NCBI RefSeq assembly: GCF_031312535.1 | Contig: NZ_CP133594.1 | Span: 124,001 to 188,000, forward strand | Source of the DNA: Methanolobus mangrovi | GTDB taxonomy: Archaea > Halobacteriota > Methanosarcinia > Methanosarcinales > Methanosarcinaceae | Reading direction: 5' to 3' | Length of the DNA stretch: 64,000 nt | Shown here: piece after piece, positions 1-8,715 of the stretch | Layout: every line of letters starts with the position of its first letter | How positions within the stretch are numbered: position 1 is the first letter of the stretch | Notes under the pieces: model-generated | Databases searched by the model: none | The model's input: only the letters and a program-made list of their open reading frames with translations | What the model was told of the DNA's origin: nothing | Made by a program: the position numbers and the translations under genes

Positions 1-984
1 GAGATTATTCATGCCGTCAACATTTTCCTCAGTGGTCTTCTGCATTTTAGTGACATCTGGCAGACCTTCCTTATTCTTGAAACATATGATATCCCCGGGA
101 CATGCTTTATCAAGGGGAAGCCCGCGTTCTATCCTTTTGCAGATAACACGGTTGAAGATATATGACTGGTATGCGTGTATGAACATTCTGCTGATATTTT
201 CTGAAAGTACGCTAAAGGAACCTATGAAATCCCCTGGATTTTCCACAAGGTAATGCATCATTGCCCTCTCATATCTGAGACGTAAAGGATAGTTTTTCAG
301 TCCTTCAGCAAAGTCTCTTGTTTCCCATACATAGTCCCTTACCTCTTTCACATCATCAGTTTCATCCGGGAATGATTGCGCAATATATATTAGTGCAGCC
401 TTTTCAAAATCACCTCTAAGAAGCTGTTCTCCAACCATGTGTGTGATAGGCCTGATAGCTCCAAACCTCTGAATTCCAAAAAAGTTAGGAACTCCGCCAA
501 AAGCATTTATTTCTTCTGTGGTTTCTTTGAGGGTTCTTTCCAGCTCTTCAGGTTTAAGATCAATATCTCTTATGGTGATGCGGAATTCATTACCGTACAG
601 GTCTCCAAGACCGAGTGACCTGTTAGACCTTCCTATGACCTTGAGTTCCACATCTTTGAGGTAGAAGTTCTCAATATCTGTTTCCGAGATATCATATATG
701 CTGATCTTCTGGGTGGTCTTTGCTCTTTTATCCTTGGTACCGGCAAATCCGATTCTCTTCTGGCTGATGCCTAATTTGCGTGACATATCCCTGATGAGGT
801 GGTGCATATCCCAGTTTGTTTTTGTCATCTCGAGGATCAGGTACTTCCCGCTGTCACCTTCTTCCCTGTTTGTTATCTCATTGACAATAAAATCATCTGG
901 TTCCTGTCTCAGCATGCCTCCAATTCCATCGGCATGTGTACAGTAAAGGTCAATTCCCATCTTTTTTTCGACTTCTGGTATCAT
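1..984 (-). CDS. truD: tRNA pseudouridine synthase TruD, C-terminus cut by window edge
   Basis: Makes pseudouridine at position 13 of tRNA (TruD family; in archaea also related sites). Reading the complement from the ATG at 982-984 gives an open frame to the window edge. The N-terminal part reads GIDLYCTHADGIGGMLR then DDFIVNEI, the usual TruD opening, and the catalytic-region signature FAGTKDKRAKTTQ follows at about residue 80; GNEFRITIRDI and NFFGIQRFG, also typical of the family, come later. At least 328 residues are present and the 3' end lies outside. A GGATG-like ribosome site precedes the start; the gene begins 11 bases after the stop of the lipoprotein gene upstream, so the two are probably cotranscribed. 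Family assignment is firm from these motifs; no disruption seen. Confidence 0.93.
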   Translation of the reverse strand, partial: MIPEVEKKMGIDLYCTHADGIGGMLRQEPDDFIVNEITNREEGDSGKYLILEMTKTNWDMHHLIRDMSRKLGISQKRIGFAGTKDKRAKTTQKISIYDISETDIENFYLKDVELKVIGRSNRSLGLGDLYGNEFRITIRDIDLKPEELERTLKETTEEINAFGGVPNFFGIQRFGAIRPITHMVGEQLLRGDFEKAALIYIAQSFPDETDDVKEVRDYVWETRDFAEGLKNYPLRLRYERAMMHYLVENPGDFIGSFSVLSENISRMFIHAYQSYIFNRVICKRIERGLPLDKACPGDIICFKNKEGLPDVTKMQKTTEENVDGMNNL

Positions 985-995
985 TTGTAATCATC

Positions 996-2174
996 CTAAT
1001 TCTGGGGCGCAATATCAATCACAGTGACTGTCGTAGTATTGAGGAAGGTCCATCCTTCATCGGTTGGAGCTGTTCCTCCCGGGAGTCCTCCTGCATATAT
1101 GCTGGATGTTGGGTCCATCATAAGCCATGAGCCATACTCGTCTGTAGTATAATATATTGGTACAGGGCCGTAGTACTCTCCTATTGCAGTTCCCATCTCT
1201 TCTGTGTTGTTGCCTATGTATACTGCTGCAAAAGCGTGTGTATCGGTCAGGTAGATTCTGGAAGTCCCTCCGATGGACTCTATCAGTGATGAAAGAAGGA
1301 TAGCATAGTCATCACAATCTCCTGCTCCTACTTTTAATGTGTCACCGGGTGTGGACCACAGGTCTTTTCCTCTGGGGTCGCTTATGTACTGTATATTCTC
1401 TTTTGTATCATCGAATAATGCACATATCTGGTAAATGTTATACTGTCCGGGATATTTCTTTGCAGACGCTGCAGCCATTGTCCGCACTTCCACATCAAAT
1501 GGCTCAATTTTATCATTGATCTGATTGAATATACTTTCGGGGTTAAAGACATATTCCGGTTCCTGCATACTCTTCTTTTGAGAAACTTCAATTGTAATAT
1601 CTTCAAAGTCTTGATTTTCGTAGTCATGCCAGGTGTCAGATTTCGTTTGTGCGAGCAATGACATATGTGGCTGGAGTTCAAGTTCTTCTACATTCTCCGG
1701 AACCTCTATTGATATGACTCCAATATTCTTTTCTTCCCCTGGAAGTATGGTTATGCCTGTATCTTGTGAAGTAAGTTCTTTTTCCGGTAGTAATGAAAAA
1801 CCAAACTGGTATACGTAAACAGGTGTATTTCCCATGTTTTTCACATACACACTGATAACGCTCTCGCTTCCTTCGTAAAATTCCGTATAGAAATAGTAGC
1901 TTGAAATCTCAAAACCTGGTAAATTATTTGACAGGTCATCTGGCTTGCTCTCATACGTGGAGATTGGCTGGACTGGAATAACCGGAGTCGTAAGTTCATC
2001 TGCATCTATCTGGTAATAATTCTCTTCCTGGAACAATTTGACAGACGATGGATTGAAAATATCCCCTACTTTTTCCATTGGTTCGGAAAGGCATCCGGAA
2101 GACAGGATTGCAGCTATCAGTAATACATGTAGTATTGCATGCAACACCCATCTCGTTTTTTCCATTCTCACCAT
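996..2174 (-). CDS. Transglutaminase-like domain lipoprotein
   Basis: Putative exported, lipid-anchored protein of 392 residues. The N-terminus has a basic stretch, a hydrophobic core and a lipobox ILSSGC with the Cys at residue 28, so the mature protein should sit outside the membrane. The middle (residues ~80-180) looks like an Ig/CARDB-type beta domain (SVYVKNMGNTPVYVYQF). The C-terminal third is a transglutaminase-like core: GAGDCDDYAILLSSL supplies Cys, THAFAAVY supplies His and MMDPTSS the Asp of the expected Cys-His-Asp triad. Archaeal members of this superfamily are usually thought to be proteases or cross-linking enzymes; the actual substrate is not known. It lies between pth2 and truD on the same strand. 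ATG at codon 4 is an alternative start. Confidence 0.85.
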   Translation of the reverse strand: MVRMEKTRWVLHAILHVLLIAAILSSGCLSEPMEKVGDIFNPSSVKLFQEENYYQIDADELTTPVIPVQPISTYESKPDDLSNNLPGFEISSYYFYTEFYEGSESVISVYVKNMGNTPVYVYQFGFSLLPEKELTSQDTGITILPGEEKNIGVISIEVPENVEELELQPHMSLLAQTKSDTWHDYENQDFEDITIEVSQKKSMQEPEYVFNPESIFNQINDKIEPFDVEVRTMAAASAKKYPGQYNIYQICALFDDTKENIQYISDPRGKDLWSTPGDTLKVGAGDCDDYAILLSSLIESIGGTSRIYLTDTHAFAAVYIGNNTEEMGTAIGEYYGPVPIYYTTDEYGSWLMMDPTSSIYAGGLPGGTAPTDEGWTFLNTTTVTVIDIAPQN

Positions 2175-2206
2175 GCTATACTTCCGCCCGAACGCAAGAC
2201 CAAAAC

Positions 2207-2554
2207 TCAGACGAGCTTCAAGTTTCCTGTGACCTTGTCGAGTTCATCAGCCTTTGCAGGTCCTATGCCAAGTACTGTAACTGTTCCCGGTGCAATTTCG
2301 GTAAGTCCTGCATCCTGTATAAGTGCAGTAGGAAGTCCCTGTCTCCTTGCTACTTCTTTCAGCTGGAACATGTCTTTTAATGTAGCTACTCTCAAGACCA
2401 CTTTCTTTTGGCCGCCTTCTTTCCATTTATCGAGAGTTGTACGGTCTGCCCATTCAGAAGCAGAGACTGCAGCATGTGCAACCTGTACTGCAAGTTTTCC
2501 TTTGGATAACTTGAGGTCATCCCTGATAACAATACATTGTTTGTATTCAGTCAT
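2207..2554 (-). CDS. pth2: Peptidyl-tRNA hydrolase, archaeal/eukaryal type (Pth2)
   Basis: Releases tRNA from prematurely dissociated peptidyl-tRNA in the cytoplasm. The 115-residue length is normal for Pth2. The diagnostic segments are visible: [17 protein letters not shown] near the N-terminus, followed by [12 protein letters not shown] (GK...AQ.AHA pattern), then KKVVLRV and, toward the end, [15 protein letters not shown] with the TVLGIGP tail. It lies 22 bases downstream of the ATP-grasp ligase gene and 32 bases upstream of the transglutaminase-like gene, all on the minus strand, in what looks like one operon ending in truD. Confidence 0.95.
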   Translation of the reverse strand: MTEYKQCIVIRDDLKLSKGKLAVQVAHAAVSASEWADRTTLDKWKEGGQKKVVLRVATLKDMFQLKEVARRQGLPTALIQDAGLTEIAPGTVTVLGIGPAKADELDKVTGNLKLV

Positions 2555-2576
2555 TGTTCTTCCTGATCCCAGACAT

Positions 2577-3485
2577 TTACAGCCTGTTCTCGATAGTATC
2601 TATTATATGTTCTGCTACATTGATATTCAGAGATTTATAGATGCCTGCTCCCGAAGGAGTTGCATTTACTTCCAGGACAAAGCATCTATCATCACTTTCG
2701 ATAATATCCACACCGGCAAATACTGCTCCAATGGCTCCAGCAGCATCAATACACATTTTTTCCTGTTCTTTTGTCAGTTCGCATCTCTGCGGAGTCCCAC
2801 CCTGACTCAGGTTATTTAACCACCAGCCATCCGGCGCTTTCCTGTATATGGCCCCTATAACCTTTCCGTCAACAACAAATGCGCGAATGTCCCGTCCGGG
2901 ATTTTCTATGAATTCCTGTATATAAGCAATTCCTTTTTCATTTATTGATTCAGAAAGAAAATCATAAACTGTCGTATTTTCTGCATTTCCGTCCGGTCCT
3001 ATCACTTTATTGTTTTTTATGCGTTTGATCCCTAATCCCTTATACCCGAAAACCGGCTTGACCACAGCATCTTTCATTTTTTCAATGACGTCGATGGCAG
3101 TCTCAGTTTCCTGGCTTACAAAGGTCTCAGGCGTGGAAATTCCGGCTTTTGATATAAGGCAGCTTGCATGGAACTTATTGGCCGCGTTCTGTATGGCAGC
3201 CGGAGGATTGATCATAATCTTCCCGCTTTCTTCCAGTTCCTGAAGTACATCGAAACGGAATACATGGGCATCATTCTTGCCAGGTCCCATGTCCCTTATG
3301 ACAATTGCATCCAGTCCTGACAGTTTAACTCCATCTGCAATATGCTCAATATCTTTCCCTATGGAAGTTTCCAGTTTTCCAAGGTTCAGGCAAAAAGTTT
3401 CAAAACCTCTTTTTCTGGCTTCCTGCACAAGTGCATCTGCAGTCCAGTCATCGGGGTCAGTGACGACTATTCCCAGTTTTTTCAT
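2577..3485 (-). CDS. mptN: RimK-like ATP-grasp glutamate ligase, probably MptN (tetrahydromethanopterin:L-glutamate ligase)
   Basis: 302-residue ATP-grasp enzyme of the RimK family. ATP-binding features are visible: [16 protein letters not shown] (residues ~145-160), [16 protein letters not shown], and a metal-binding end VDIIESDD...[11 protein letters not shown]. In methanogens the characterised protein of this type (MptN of Methanocaldococcus) adds an alpha-linked glutamate to tetrahydromethanopterin, making tetrahydrosarcinapterin, the C1 carrier that Methanosarcinaceae use. I infer the same role here because this is a single RimK-like protein in a methanogen and it begins with the family's typical [17 protein letters not shown]. 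Other RimK-type ligases (CofF acting on F420) cannot be excluded from sequence alone. Confidence 0.78.
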   Translation of the reverse strand: MKKLGIVVTDPDDWTADALVQEARKRGFETFCLNLGKLETSIGKDIEHIADGVKLSGLDAIVIRDMGPGKNDAHVFRFDVLQELEESGKIMINPPAAIQNAANKFHASCLISKAGISTPETFVSQETETAIDVIEKMKDAVVKPVFGYKGLGIKRIKNNKVIGPDGNAENTTVYDFLSESINEKGIAYIQEFIENPGRDIRAFVVDGKVIGAIYRKAPDGWWLNNLSQGGTPQRCELTKEQEKMCIDAAGAIGAVFAGVDIIESDDRCFVLEVNATPSGAGIYKSLNINVAEHIIDTIENRL

Positions 3486-3561
3486 GTGGTTTCCTTAAGT
3501 ATTCTGTATTATTAGACTTATTGCTCATGTACAATTAAGACTTTGGCATTATTTTCCTTCA

Positions 3562-4221
3562 TTATTCTCTGGATATGCAGGCCGGAATATCAATCACGTT
3601 ATTCACAGAATCTATTATAATTCCGTCAGCGGTAGCTACAACATCTGAGATGTAACAGTTCTTCAGGTCATAGTCAACATGTCGTGATGTCATGGCACTT
3701 CCTGTAATTTCCAGTTCTTGCATTCTTTTTCTGATAAATGCTGCCAGTTCTCCACTGTTCTTCATCTGTGTGTCCAACAGTACATTCGCTTCTTTTACTT
3801 TTGATCTTGAAACGAAAGATAACATCTTCTCAACAGCTTCAAACGTAACATCATCATTTGAGTGGTTCCTGAACACTCCTCTGATATCCCTCAAAAAAGA
3901 ATCATCTGCCAGCCACGTTCTTTCTCCTTTAAGCAGGCTTTCCAGTGTGATAAGTACATTGTATCCGTCTATCAGGACTGTTCTTCCTTTAAGCTCCCCA
4001 CAGTTCAGTTTTTTCTTCTTGCGTTCCATGGATGTCTCTGATGAAAACACCGTACGCGCAAGTATGTATCTTTCATTTCTGCCAAGACGGTAATGGTCTC
4101 CTGCAAATCTGATGGAGCTTTCCCTTTGATACCCTCTCTCCAGAAGATAGCGAATATCTGTTGCAGCTTTCGCCATCATTTCAGGCTGTCTGTCTTTTTT
4201 ATTAAGATAATTTCCAATCAT
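3562..4221 (-). CDS. DUF434 domain protein
   Basis: 219-residue soluble protein that I recognise as the archaeal DUF434 family (COG2454), function unknown. Visible pieces: an N-terminal helical DUF434-like part (AATDIRYLLERGYQRES... ERYILARTVFS), then TVLIDGYNVLITLESLL at about residue 85, ANVLLDTQMKNSGELAAF, and SDVVATADGIIIDSVNNV near the C-terminus. The spaced acidic residues inside beta-strand-like segments (LIDGYN, LLDTQ, SDVVATADG) are reminiscent of PIN/NYN nucleases, which makes an RNA-cleaving role possible but unproven. It stands alone: 76 bases from the ligase gene downstream and divergent from the response regulator gene. Confidence 0.8.
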   Translation of the reverse strand: MIGNYLNKKDRQPEMMAKAATDIRYLLERGYQRESSIRFAGDHYRLGRNERYILARTVFSSETSMERKKKKLNCGELKGRTVLIDGYNVLITLESLLKGERTWLADDSFLRDIRGVFRNHSNDDVTFEAVEKMLSFVSRSKVKEANVLLDTQMKNSGELAAFIRKRMQELEITGSAMTSRHVDYDLKNCYISDVVATADGIIIDSVNNVIDIPACISRE

Positions 4222-4378
4222 CGGGTCTCATATGTAATTCTGTACTTTGGAAGAATTATATGTGTCGGAATGCAGGCAATTTCGGGGTTTATTTATATAG
4301 ATTAAATATTATACTACCTTTTAACGTCGATGTCTGCTTATCCAATTCAGGATCAGATGTCAACAGAACGTTTTATGA
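4222..4378. promoter_or_regulatory. Divergent promoter region between DUF434 gene and signalling gene
   Basis: A 157-base spacer between divergent genes. A good archaeal TATA box, TTTATATAG, lies at about 4290-4300 and would serve the rightward gene with a start point near 4320-4325. No obvious inverted repeat. Confidence 0.4.
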
Positions 4379-6031
4379 GTGACCGGGATGGATGAACAAA
4401 AAAAGGGAAAAGTGCTGATAGTCGACGATGAATCAATGAATATCAGGCTGCTTGAAGCCTACCTTATGCACGAATATGACCTAATTTCTGCATCAGGTGG
4501 AATTGAGGCATTGGAAAAGGTAGAGGCACATAACCCTGACATAATCCTTCTTGATGTGATGATGCCTGATATCACCGGTTATGAAGTATGCAAAACTCTA
4601 AAAGGTTCTGAAAAGACACGTTTTATTCCTATTATAATGGTCACAGCTCTCTCCAGCCTGGAAGATCGTATAAAAGGTATTGAGGCTGGTGCAGATGATT
4701 TTTTAACAAAGCCGCTTGACAGGATTGAAATAAAAACAAGGGTAGGTTCTCTTCTCAGAATAAAAAAACTTCATGATGAACTCATAGCTGAAAGGGATCA
4801 GGCACAAAATTATCTTGACCTTGCAGGAGTAATGCTTCTCGTTCTTGATGAAAAAGGTATTGTCAGGCTGATTAACAGAAAAGGCAGTGAAATTCTCGGT
4901 TACAGTGAAGATGAGATTATTGGTAATGACTGGTTTGATAGCTATGTACCTGATATTTTCAGGGAAGATGCCAAAGAAGGATTCAATAACCTGTTATCTC
5001 GCGGAAGTACCGAAAACGGGAACTTTGAAATACCATTTCTCAACAGCAAACAGCAAAAAAGAATAATGAGCTGGAACAATATTGCGATAAAAGATTCTGA
5101 GGGAAACATAAATGGTTTGCTTGTTTCAGGTGAGGATATTACAGAAAGACTTGAAGCAGAATCTAAAATTAGACGGGCCAATGAATATCTGGATAATCTG
5201 TTAAAAGCATCTCCTATAGCTATCCTGTCTCTTGATGGCAAAAGGAAGATAGTTACAGCCAACAAGAATGCAGCCGACCTCCTTGGCTATGATGTTGGTG
5301 AGCTCATTGCAAGACCTATAAGGAATTTTGCAGATGAAACTGATCTGCTGGAATTTGCTGACAAAAAAGATTTTGGTATGGACTTCTTCACAAAACATGG
5401 TGAAAAAGTGTTAATGAATGTTTCAACTTCCCTTCTTACGGACGATGGTGGAAAACAGGGTCTCATCGTTGCCTTGCAGGACCGTTCCCGGCTAAGGGGA
5501 ATATTCATCACTCCTCTTACTGAAGATGTTGAAGAGGATACAAACAATAATATAGTCGAGCTGGAAAGTGGTTATATCTATCTTTCCGAGTGTGAAGGTC
5601 CTGAGCAAAGTTATCAGGCATTCTCCGAGCTTGTTAAGGGTGGAAAACCAGGTCTTTGTATTACCAGGCAGAACCCGGATAAGATTCGGAATATGTATGG
5701 TATCACAAAGACACCGATTGTCTGGCTGACTAAGAACAAGATAAATGGCCAGCAATCCATTGATTCAACTGAACTTTTCAAAATATATCCTACGATAGCC
5801 GATTTTGTGAATAAGGTCGACGATGGCGTAATTTTAATGGACGGTCTGGAGTACTTGATACTTGATAATGATTTTCTATCAGTGGTCAAACTGATAGAGC
5901 AAACGAATGATACTATAATGGCATCCAGCTCAAGAATGGTTTTACAGGTGGATCCGAATGTACTGGAGAAGAAAGAATTCCATCTGCTAAAAAGATGGAT
6001 GAGGTCTGTATCCGGGGATTCTATTAGTTAA
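4379..6031 (+). CDS. Response regulator with REC, two PAS and a C-terminal DUF835 domain
   Basis: 550-residue cytoplasmic signalling protein with no output kinase. Domains in order: REC receiver (residues ~10-125) with the acidic pocket DDE at 16-18, phosphoacceptor Asp59 in ILLDVMMPD and Lys in FLTKPLD; PAS 1 (~145-260) ending in VSGEDITERLEAE; PAS 2 (~265-375) ending in LIVALQDRSRLRG; then DUF835 (~395-545), recognised by GYIYLSECEG, PGLCITRQNPDKIR, PIVWLTKNK and GVILMDGLEYLILDNDF. DUF835 proteins are common in methanogens and their output is unknown. The start is taken as GTG at 4379; ATG at 4388 is equally possible. The KaiC-like ATPase gene follows about 115 bases later, suggesting a functional pair. 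Confidence 0.92.
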   Translation: MTGMDEQKKGKVLIVDDESMNIRLLEAYLMHEYDLISASGGIEALEKVEAHNPDIILLDVMMPDITGYEVCKTLKGSEKTRFIPIIMVTALSSLEDRIKGIEAGADDFLTKPLDRIEIKTRVGSLLRIKKLHDELIAERDQAQNYLDLAGVMLLVLDEKGIVRLINRKGSEILGYSEDEIIGNDWFDSYVPDIFREDAKEGFNNLLSRGSTENGNFEIPFLNSKQQKRIMSWNNIAIKDSEGNINGLLVSGEDITERLEAESKIRRANEYLDNLLKASPIAILSLDGKRKIVTANKNAADLLGYDVGELIARPIRNFADETDLLEFADKKDFGMDFFTKHGEKVLMNVSTSLLTDDGGKQGLIVALQDRSRLRGIFITPLTEDVEEDTNNNIVELESGYIYLSECEGPEQSYQAFSELVKGGKPGLCITRQNPDKIRNMYGITKTPIVWLTKNKINGQQSIDSTELFKIYPTIADFVNKVDDGVILMDGLEYLILDNDFLSVVKLIEQTNDTIMASSSRMVLQVDPNVLEKKEFHLLKRWMRSVSGDSIS

Positions 6032-6145
6032 CTTGAATTTGTGTTTATATCGATTTTCTCACCATATTCTCCATTAAACATTTATATTATTTTGACTCTA
6101 TTATTCTTACTTCTTTTTTGCATACGTCAAGAAAAGAGGGGTATT

Positions 6146-6844
6146 ATGCGATTTGTGGATACTATAGATGGTTTGAATGAGGTTTTTGAGACTGATATAC
6201 CCAAAAACAGTGTTGTGCTGGTAACCGGTGCAGCAGGTACTTTGAAGTCCGGTTTTACTTTTCAGGTTCTTTCCAATTATCTGGAACAACAGGATGACTA
6301 TGGATTATACGTAACATTTGAGCAAAGCAAAGAGAACCATCTTCAGAATATGGGTAGTATGGGTATCACCCTATCTAAAAAATTGCATATTTCTGATTTT
6401 AGTGACTACAGGGTTCAATATGATGATTTTTCAGAGGATCTTTTGAGTATCCTGGAAGAGAATATAATTCAGTTCAAAAAAGAAGTCGGTGAAAAATGCA
6501 CCTGTGTTGCTATTGATTCCCTTGGTGCCCTGTATTCTCTTCTGGATGTAGAACCTCAGCACTTAAGGAAAAAGATGTACAAAATGCTTGAAACCCTCAG
6601 ACGCGAGGAACTCACAACATTTCTAATCCTTGAAGAAGAGAAGCTATCCGGTATTTCTGATCCTTCGACTGGTATGGAAGGTTACCTTGCCGATGGAATA
6701 ATTGAGTTAGGCCTGCATCTTAAAGGCAATGTTGCAAACAGGTACATGAGAGTACGTAAAATGCGTTCGGCTTCCCATAGTATGGAGCCCTGGATTCTCA
6801 CTGTATCGGAAAATGGTCTTAAGGTATACAAAGGTAATTTCTAA
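6146..6844 (+). CDS. KaiC/RadA-like RecA-superfamily ATPase
   Basis: 232-residue ATPase of the archaeal KaiC-like group. Walker A is TGAAGTLKSGFT (~residue 28-39), followed by QVLSNYLEQQDDYGLYVTFEQ with the Glu expected for this family, and Walker B is CVAIDSLGALYSLL. Single-domain KaiC-like proteins in archaea are usually linked to two-component signalling, taxis or phosphotransfer regulation; the exact role is unknown. The open frame extends upstream to 6041, but the ATG at 6146 has a good ribosome site (GAGGGG, 6136-6141) and removes a hydrophobic leader that the family does not have. It directly follows the REC-PAS-DUF835 gene on the same strand. Confidence 0.85.
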   Translation: MRFVDTIDGLNEVFETDIPKNSVVLVTGAAGTLKSGFTFQVLSNYLEQQDDYGLYVTFEQSKENHLQNMGSMGITLSKKLHISDFSDYRVQYDDFSEDLLSILEENIIQFKKEVGEKCTCVAIDSLGALYSLLDVEPQHLRKKMYKMLETLRREELTTFLILEEEKLSGISDPSTGMEGYLADGIIELGLHLKGNVANRYMRVRKMRSASHSMEPWILTVSENGLKVYKGNF

Positions 6845-6915
6845 AACAGGGGTAAGAATATTTTTATATATTCCCGACAAAGCATATCTTTGTTACTAAC
6901 CGGGGTGTACGGGAT

Positions 6916-7335
6916 ATGTTTTCAGAATTCAACAATGCTTTTATGAATTTATTATTACAATTTTTATCTGTTCTTATACTGGGAATTGCCCTTTCGCAGG
7001 TATCAAAAGATCCCTCTGGAAAACACTGTAATCTTGTGAGTGTTGCTGTATTGTTGCAATTATTATCCATCATTGCATTCATGTTCCCATCGATGTCAAC
7101 ACTTACCAATATAGGGGTAGGTTCTTCCCTGAGTACCCAGATGTACCTTCATCATCTCGCAGGTTTATTCGTGATCCTTTTCGCGATATACATAAAGCTT
7201 GCAGTTGATGGCAGGATAAAGCCAATTGTAAATCCCTTCAACCTAATGAAAATCACCCTTGCATTGTGGGTGCTTGTTTTCATAGGAGGTCTCAGTCTCT
7301 ATCTGAAGCTCTGGGAAGGTATCTCACTTCTGTGA
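6916..7335 (+). CDS. Small membrane protein, four predicted membrane segments
   Basis: 139-residue integral membrane protein that I do not recognise. Four hydrophobic stretches are visible at about residues 8-28, 45-62, 75-98 and 112-135, with a histidine pair (MYLHHLAG) at the start of the third. A TATA box (TTTTTATATATT, ~6860-6872) lies upstream and the ATG at 6916 is the only reasonable start. Its TGA stop at 7333-7335 directly abuts the stop of the convergent ligase gene (TGATCA forms both stops), so the two genes have no spacer between them. Confidence 0.72.
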   Translation: MFSEFNNAFMNLLLQFLSVLILGIALSQVSKDPSGKHCNLVSVAVLLQLLSIIAFMFPSMSTLTNIGVGSSLSTQMYLHHLAGLFVILFAIYIKLAVDGRIKPIVNPFNLMKITLALWVLVFIGGLSLYLKLWEGISLL

Positions 7336-8700
7336 TCACCTTCTGTCAACTATTCGTTTGGGTCTTCCTTTAACACGGTAAAATTCAAGTTCACCGGGCT
7401 TTGTATAGTTAAAAAGGATGTTCAAGCTTCCATCAATGTACGAATTTTCCAGATTTTGCTTATAAGCAAAGAATGATCTCAGGAAATTTTCCTTAATCAA
7501 TTCTTCATCGCACTTATGAAGGTCATTACACTCCATACTGACCCTCAGGGTTGTTTCTCCTTCATCCTCTCCGCCATAAAGGAAAGCCTCATATTCACCA
7601 GTCAGGTATTCCATGTTCTCTCTCTGGAACACGCCTTTTTCAACCTCCACACGATTGAACGGAGTTCCGGAAACCCAGAAAGTTTCAGCTTCTCTTTCCG
7701 GATTCATTATCTTCATATGAGTTCGTCCGCAGGAACATTTATCCCGGCTAAGGACTACGGTTGTGTCTTCTGTATCGTAATTCAGAAGTACGTTTCCACC
7801 CTTTGCACCGACAGGTAGCAAAGTTGTGAGTACAAGTCTGCCACATTCTCCATCCTTCACAAATTTATCCATGTGGGGGTCATACACATCCAGATGCACC
7901 AGGTCTTCAGGAACATGCAAGCCACTTATGTCTGTACATTCTCCGCACATGGTTCCTTCGGTACTTCCGTATGTATTGTATACCTCACAATCCCATATTT
8001 CCGAAACGTAGTTCCTTGATTCCTCTGCAAAGCTCTCTCCGCCTATCACAAGATGTTCAATACTGGACTTTGCAGGATCCATTCCCTGTTCCTTCATCCT
8101 CTTTGCAAGGTGAATGAGCTTGAAGATACTTCCGACAATGGAAGTTGGCTTGTATGCTTCCATGATTCTAACGGGAAACGTACACTTCCCCTCAGGAATC
8201 ATTGTCATACCAATGTTCCTAGCTGCGAGTGTCATTGTGTTCGCACCTACATTCATACCATAGGATGCGCAGACAATGACGCGGTCATCAGGTCCGAATC
8301 CCTGGGAAAGGAAGCTTCTTGCATATTTTTCTGCATATCTTTCCCAGTCATCCCATGTAAGGAAAAATGATTTAGGTGTCCCACTGGTTCCACTTGTTTC
8401 ATGCACTGTAAAAACATCTTTCCATTCCACAGTTTTAAACCCAAAATCCTCTTTAACAGGTGGTTGGTTTTCTCGAATGGTCTTCCCGGATATTATTGGA
8501 AGTTCCAGAAGGTCCTCATGGGTTCTGATATCAGAAGGATTAACACTATTTTCCCTGAACCATTTTCTGTAGAACAATGAGTTCTCTGCTGCATAGTTCA
8601 CCGTGTACCTGATCCTCTCGTCAATCAGGGCGTCAAGGTCACTTCTGCCCATAGTTTCAATATCTGGATTATAGAATTTTCCATTTGTCATACTCATCAC
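7336..8700 (-). CDS. Phenylacetate-CoA ligase / coenzyme F390 synthetase-like adenylating enzyme
   Basis: 454-residue member of the adenylate-forming enzyme superfamily, PaaK branch. The P-loop-like motif is TSGTSGTPKSFFLTWDDW (~residues 116-133), followed by VYNTYGSTEGTMCGEC, the usual YGxTE motif, and DTEDTTVVLSRDKCSCGRTH, the zinc-type Cys cluster often seen in this branch. In methanogens these proteins are commonly annotated as coenzyme F390 synthetase, which adenylates F420 on oxygen exposure, but many are aryl- or acyl-CoA ligases; sequence alone does not decide. Start taken at the first ATG of MMSMTNGKF. Upstream, 15 bases away, is the YyaL-like gene on the same strand. Confidence 0.85.
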   Translation of the reverse strand: MMSMTNGKFYNPDIETMGRSDLDALIDERIRYTVNYAAENSLFYRKWFRENSVNPSDIRTHEDLLELPIISGKTIRENQPPVKEDFGFKTVEWKDVFTVHETSGTSGTPKSFFLTWDDWERYAEKYARSFLSQGFGPDDRVIVCASYGMNVGANTMTLAARNIGMTMIPEGKCTFPVRIMEAYKPTSIVGSIFKLIHLAKRMKEQGMDPAKSSIEHLVIGGESFAEESRNYVSEIWDCEVYNTYGSTEGTMCGECTDISGLHVPEDLVHLDVYDPHMDKFVKDGECGRLVLTTLLPVGAKGGNVLLNYDTEDTTVVLSRDKCSCGRTHMKIMNPEREAETFWVSGTPFNRVEVEKGVFQRENMEYLTGEYEAFLYGGEDEGETTLRVSMECNDLHKCDEELIKENFLRSFFAYKQNLENSYIDGSLNILFNYTKPGELEFYRVKGRPKRIVDRR

Positions 8701-8715
8701 CAGTTATGTATAAAT

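Noticed and set aside
2139-2819. Long frame on the plus strand opposite pth2 and mptN
   Set aside because: It is the shadow of two well-supported minus-strand genes and has no protein-like features.
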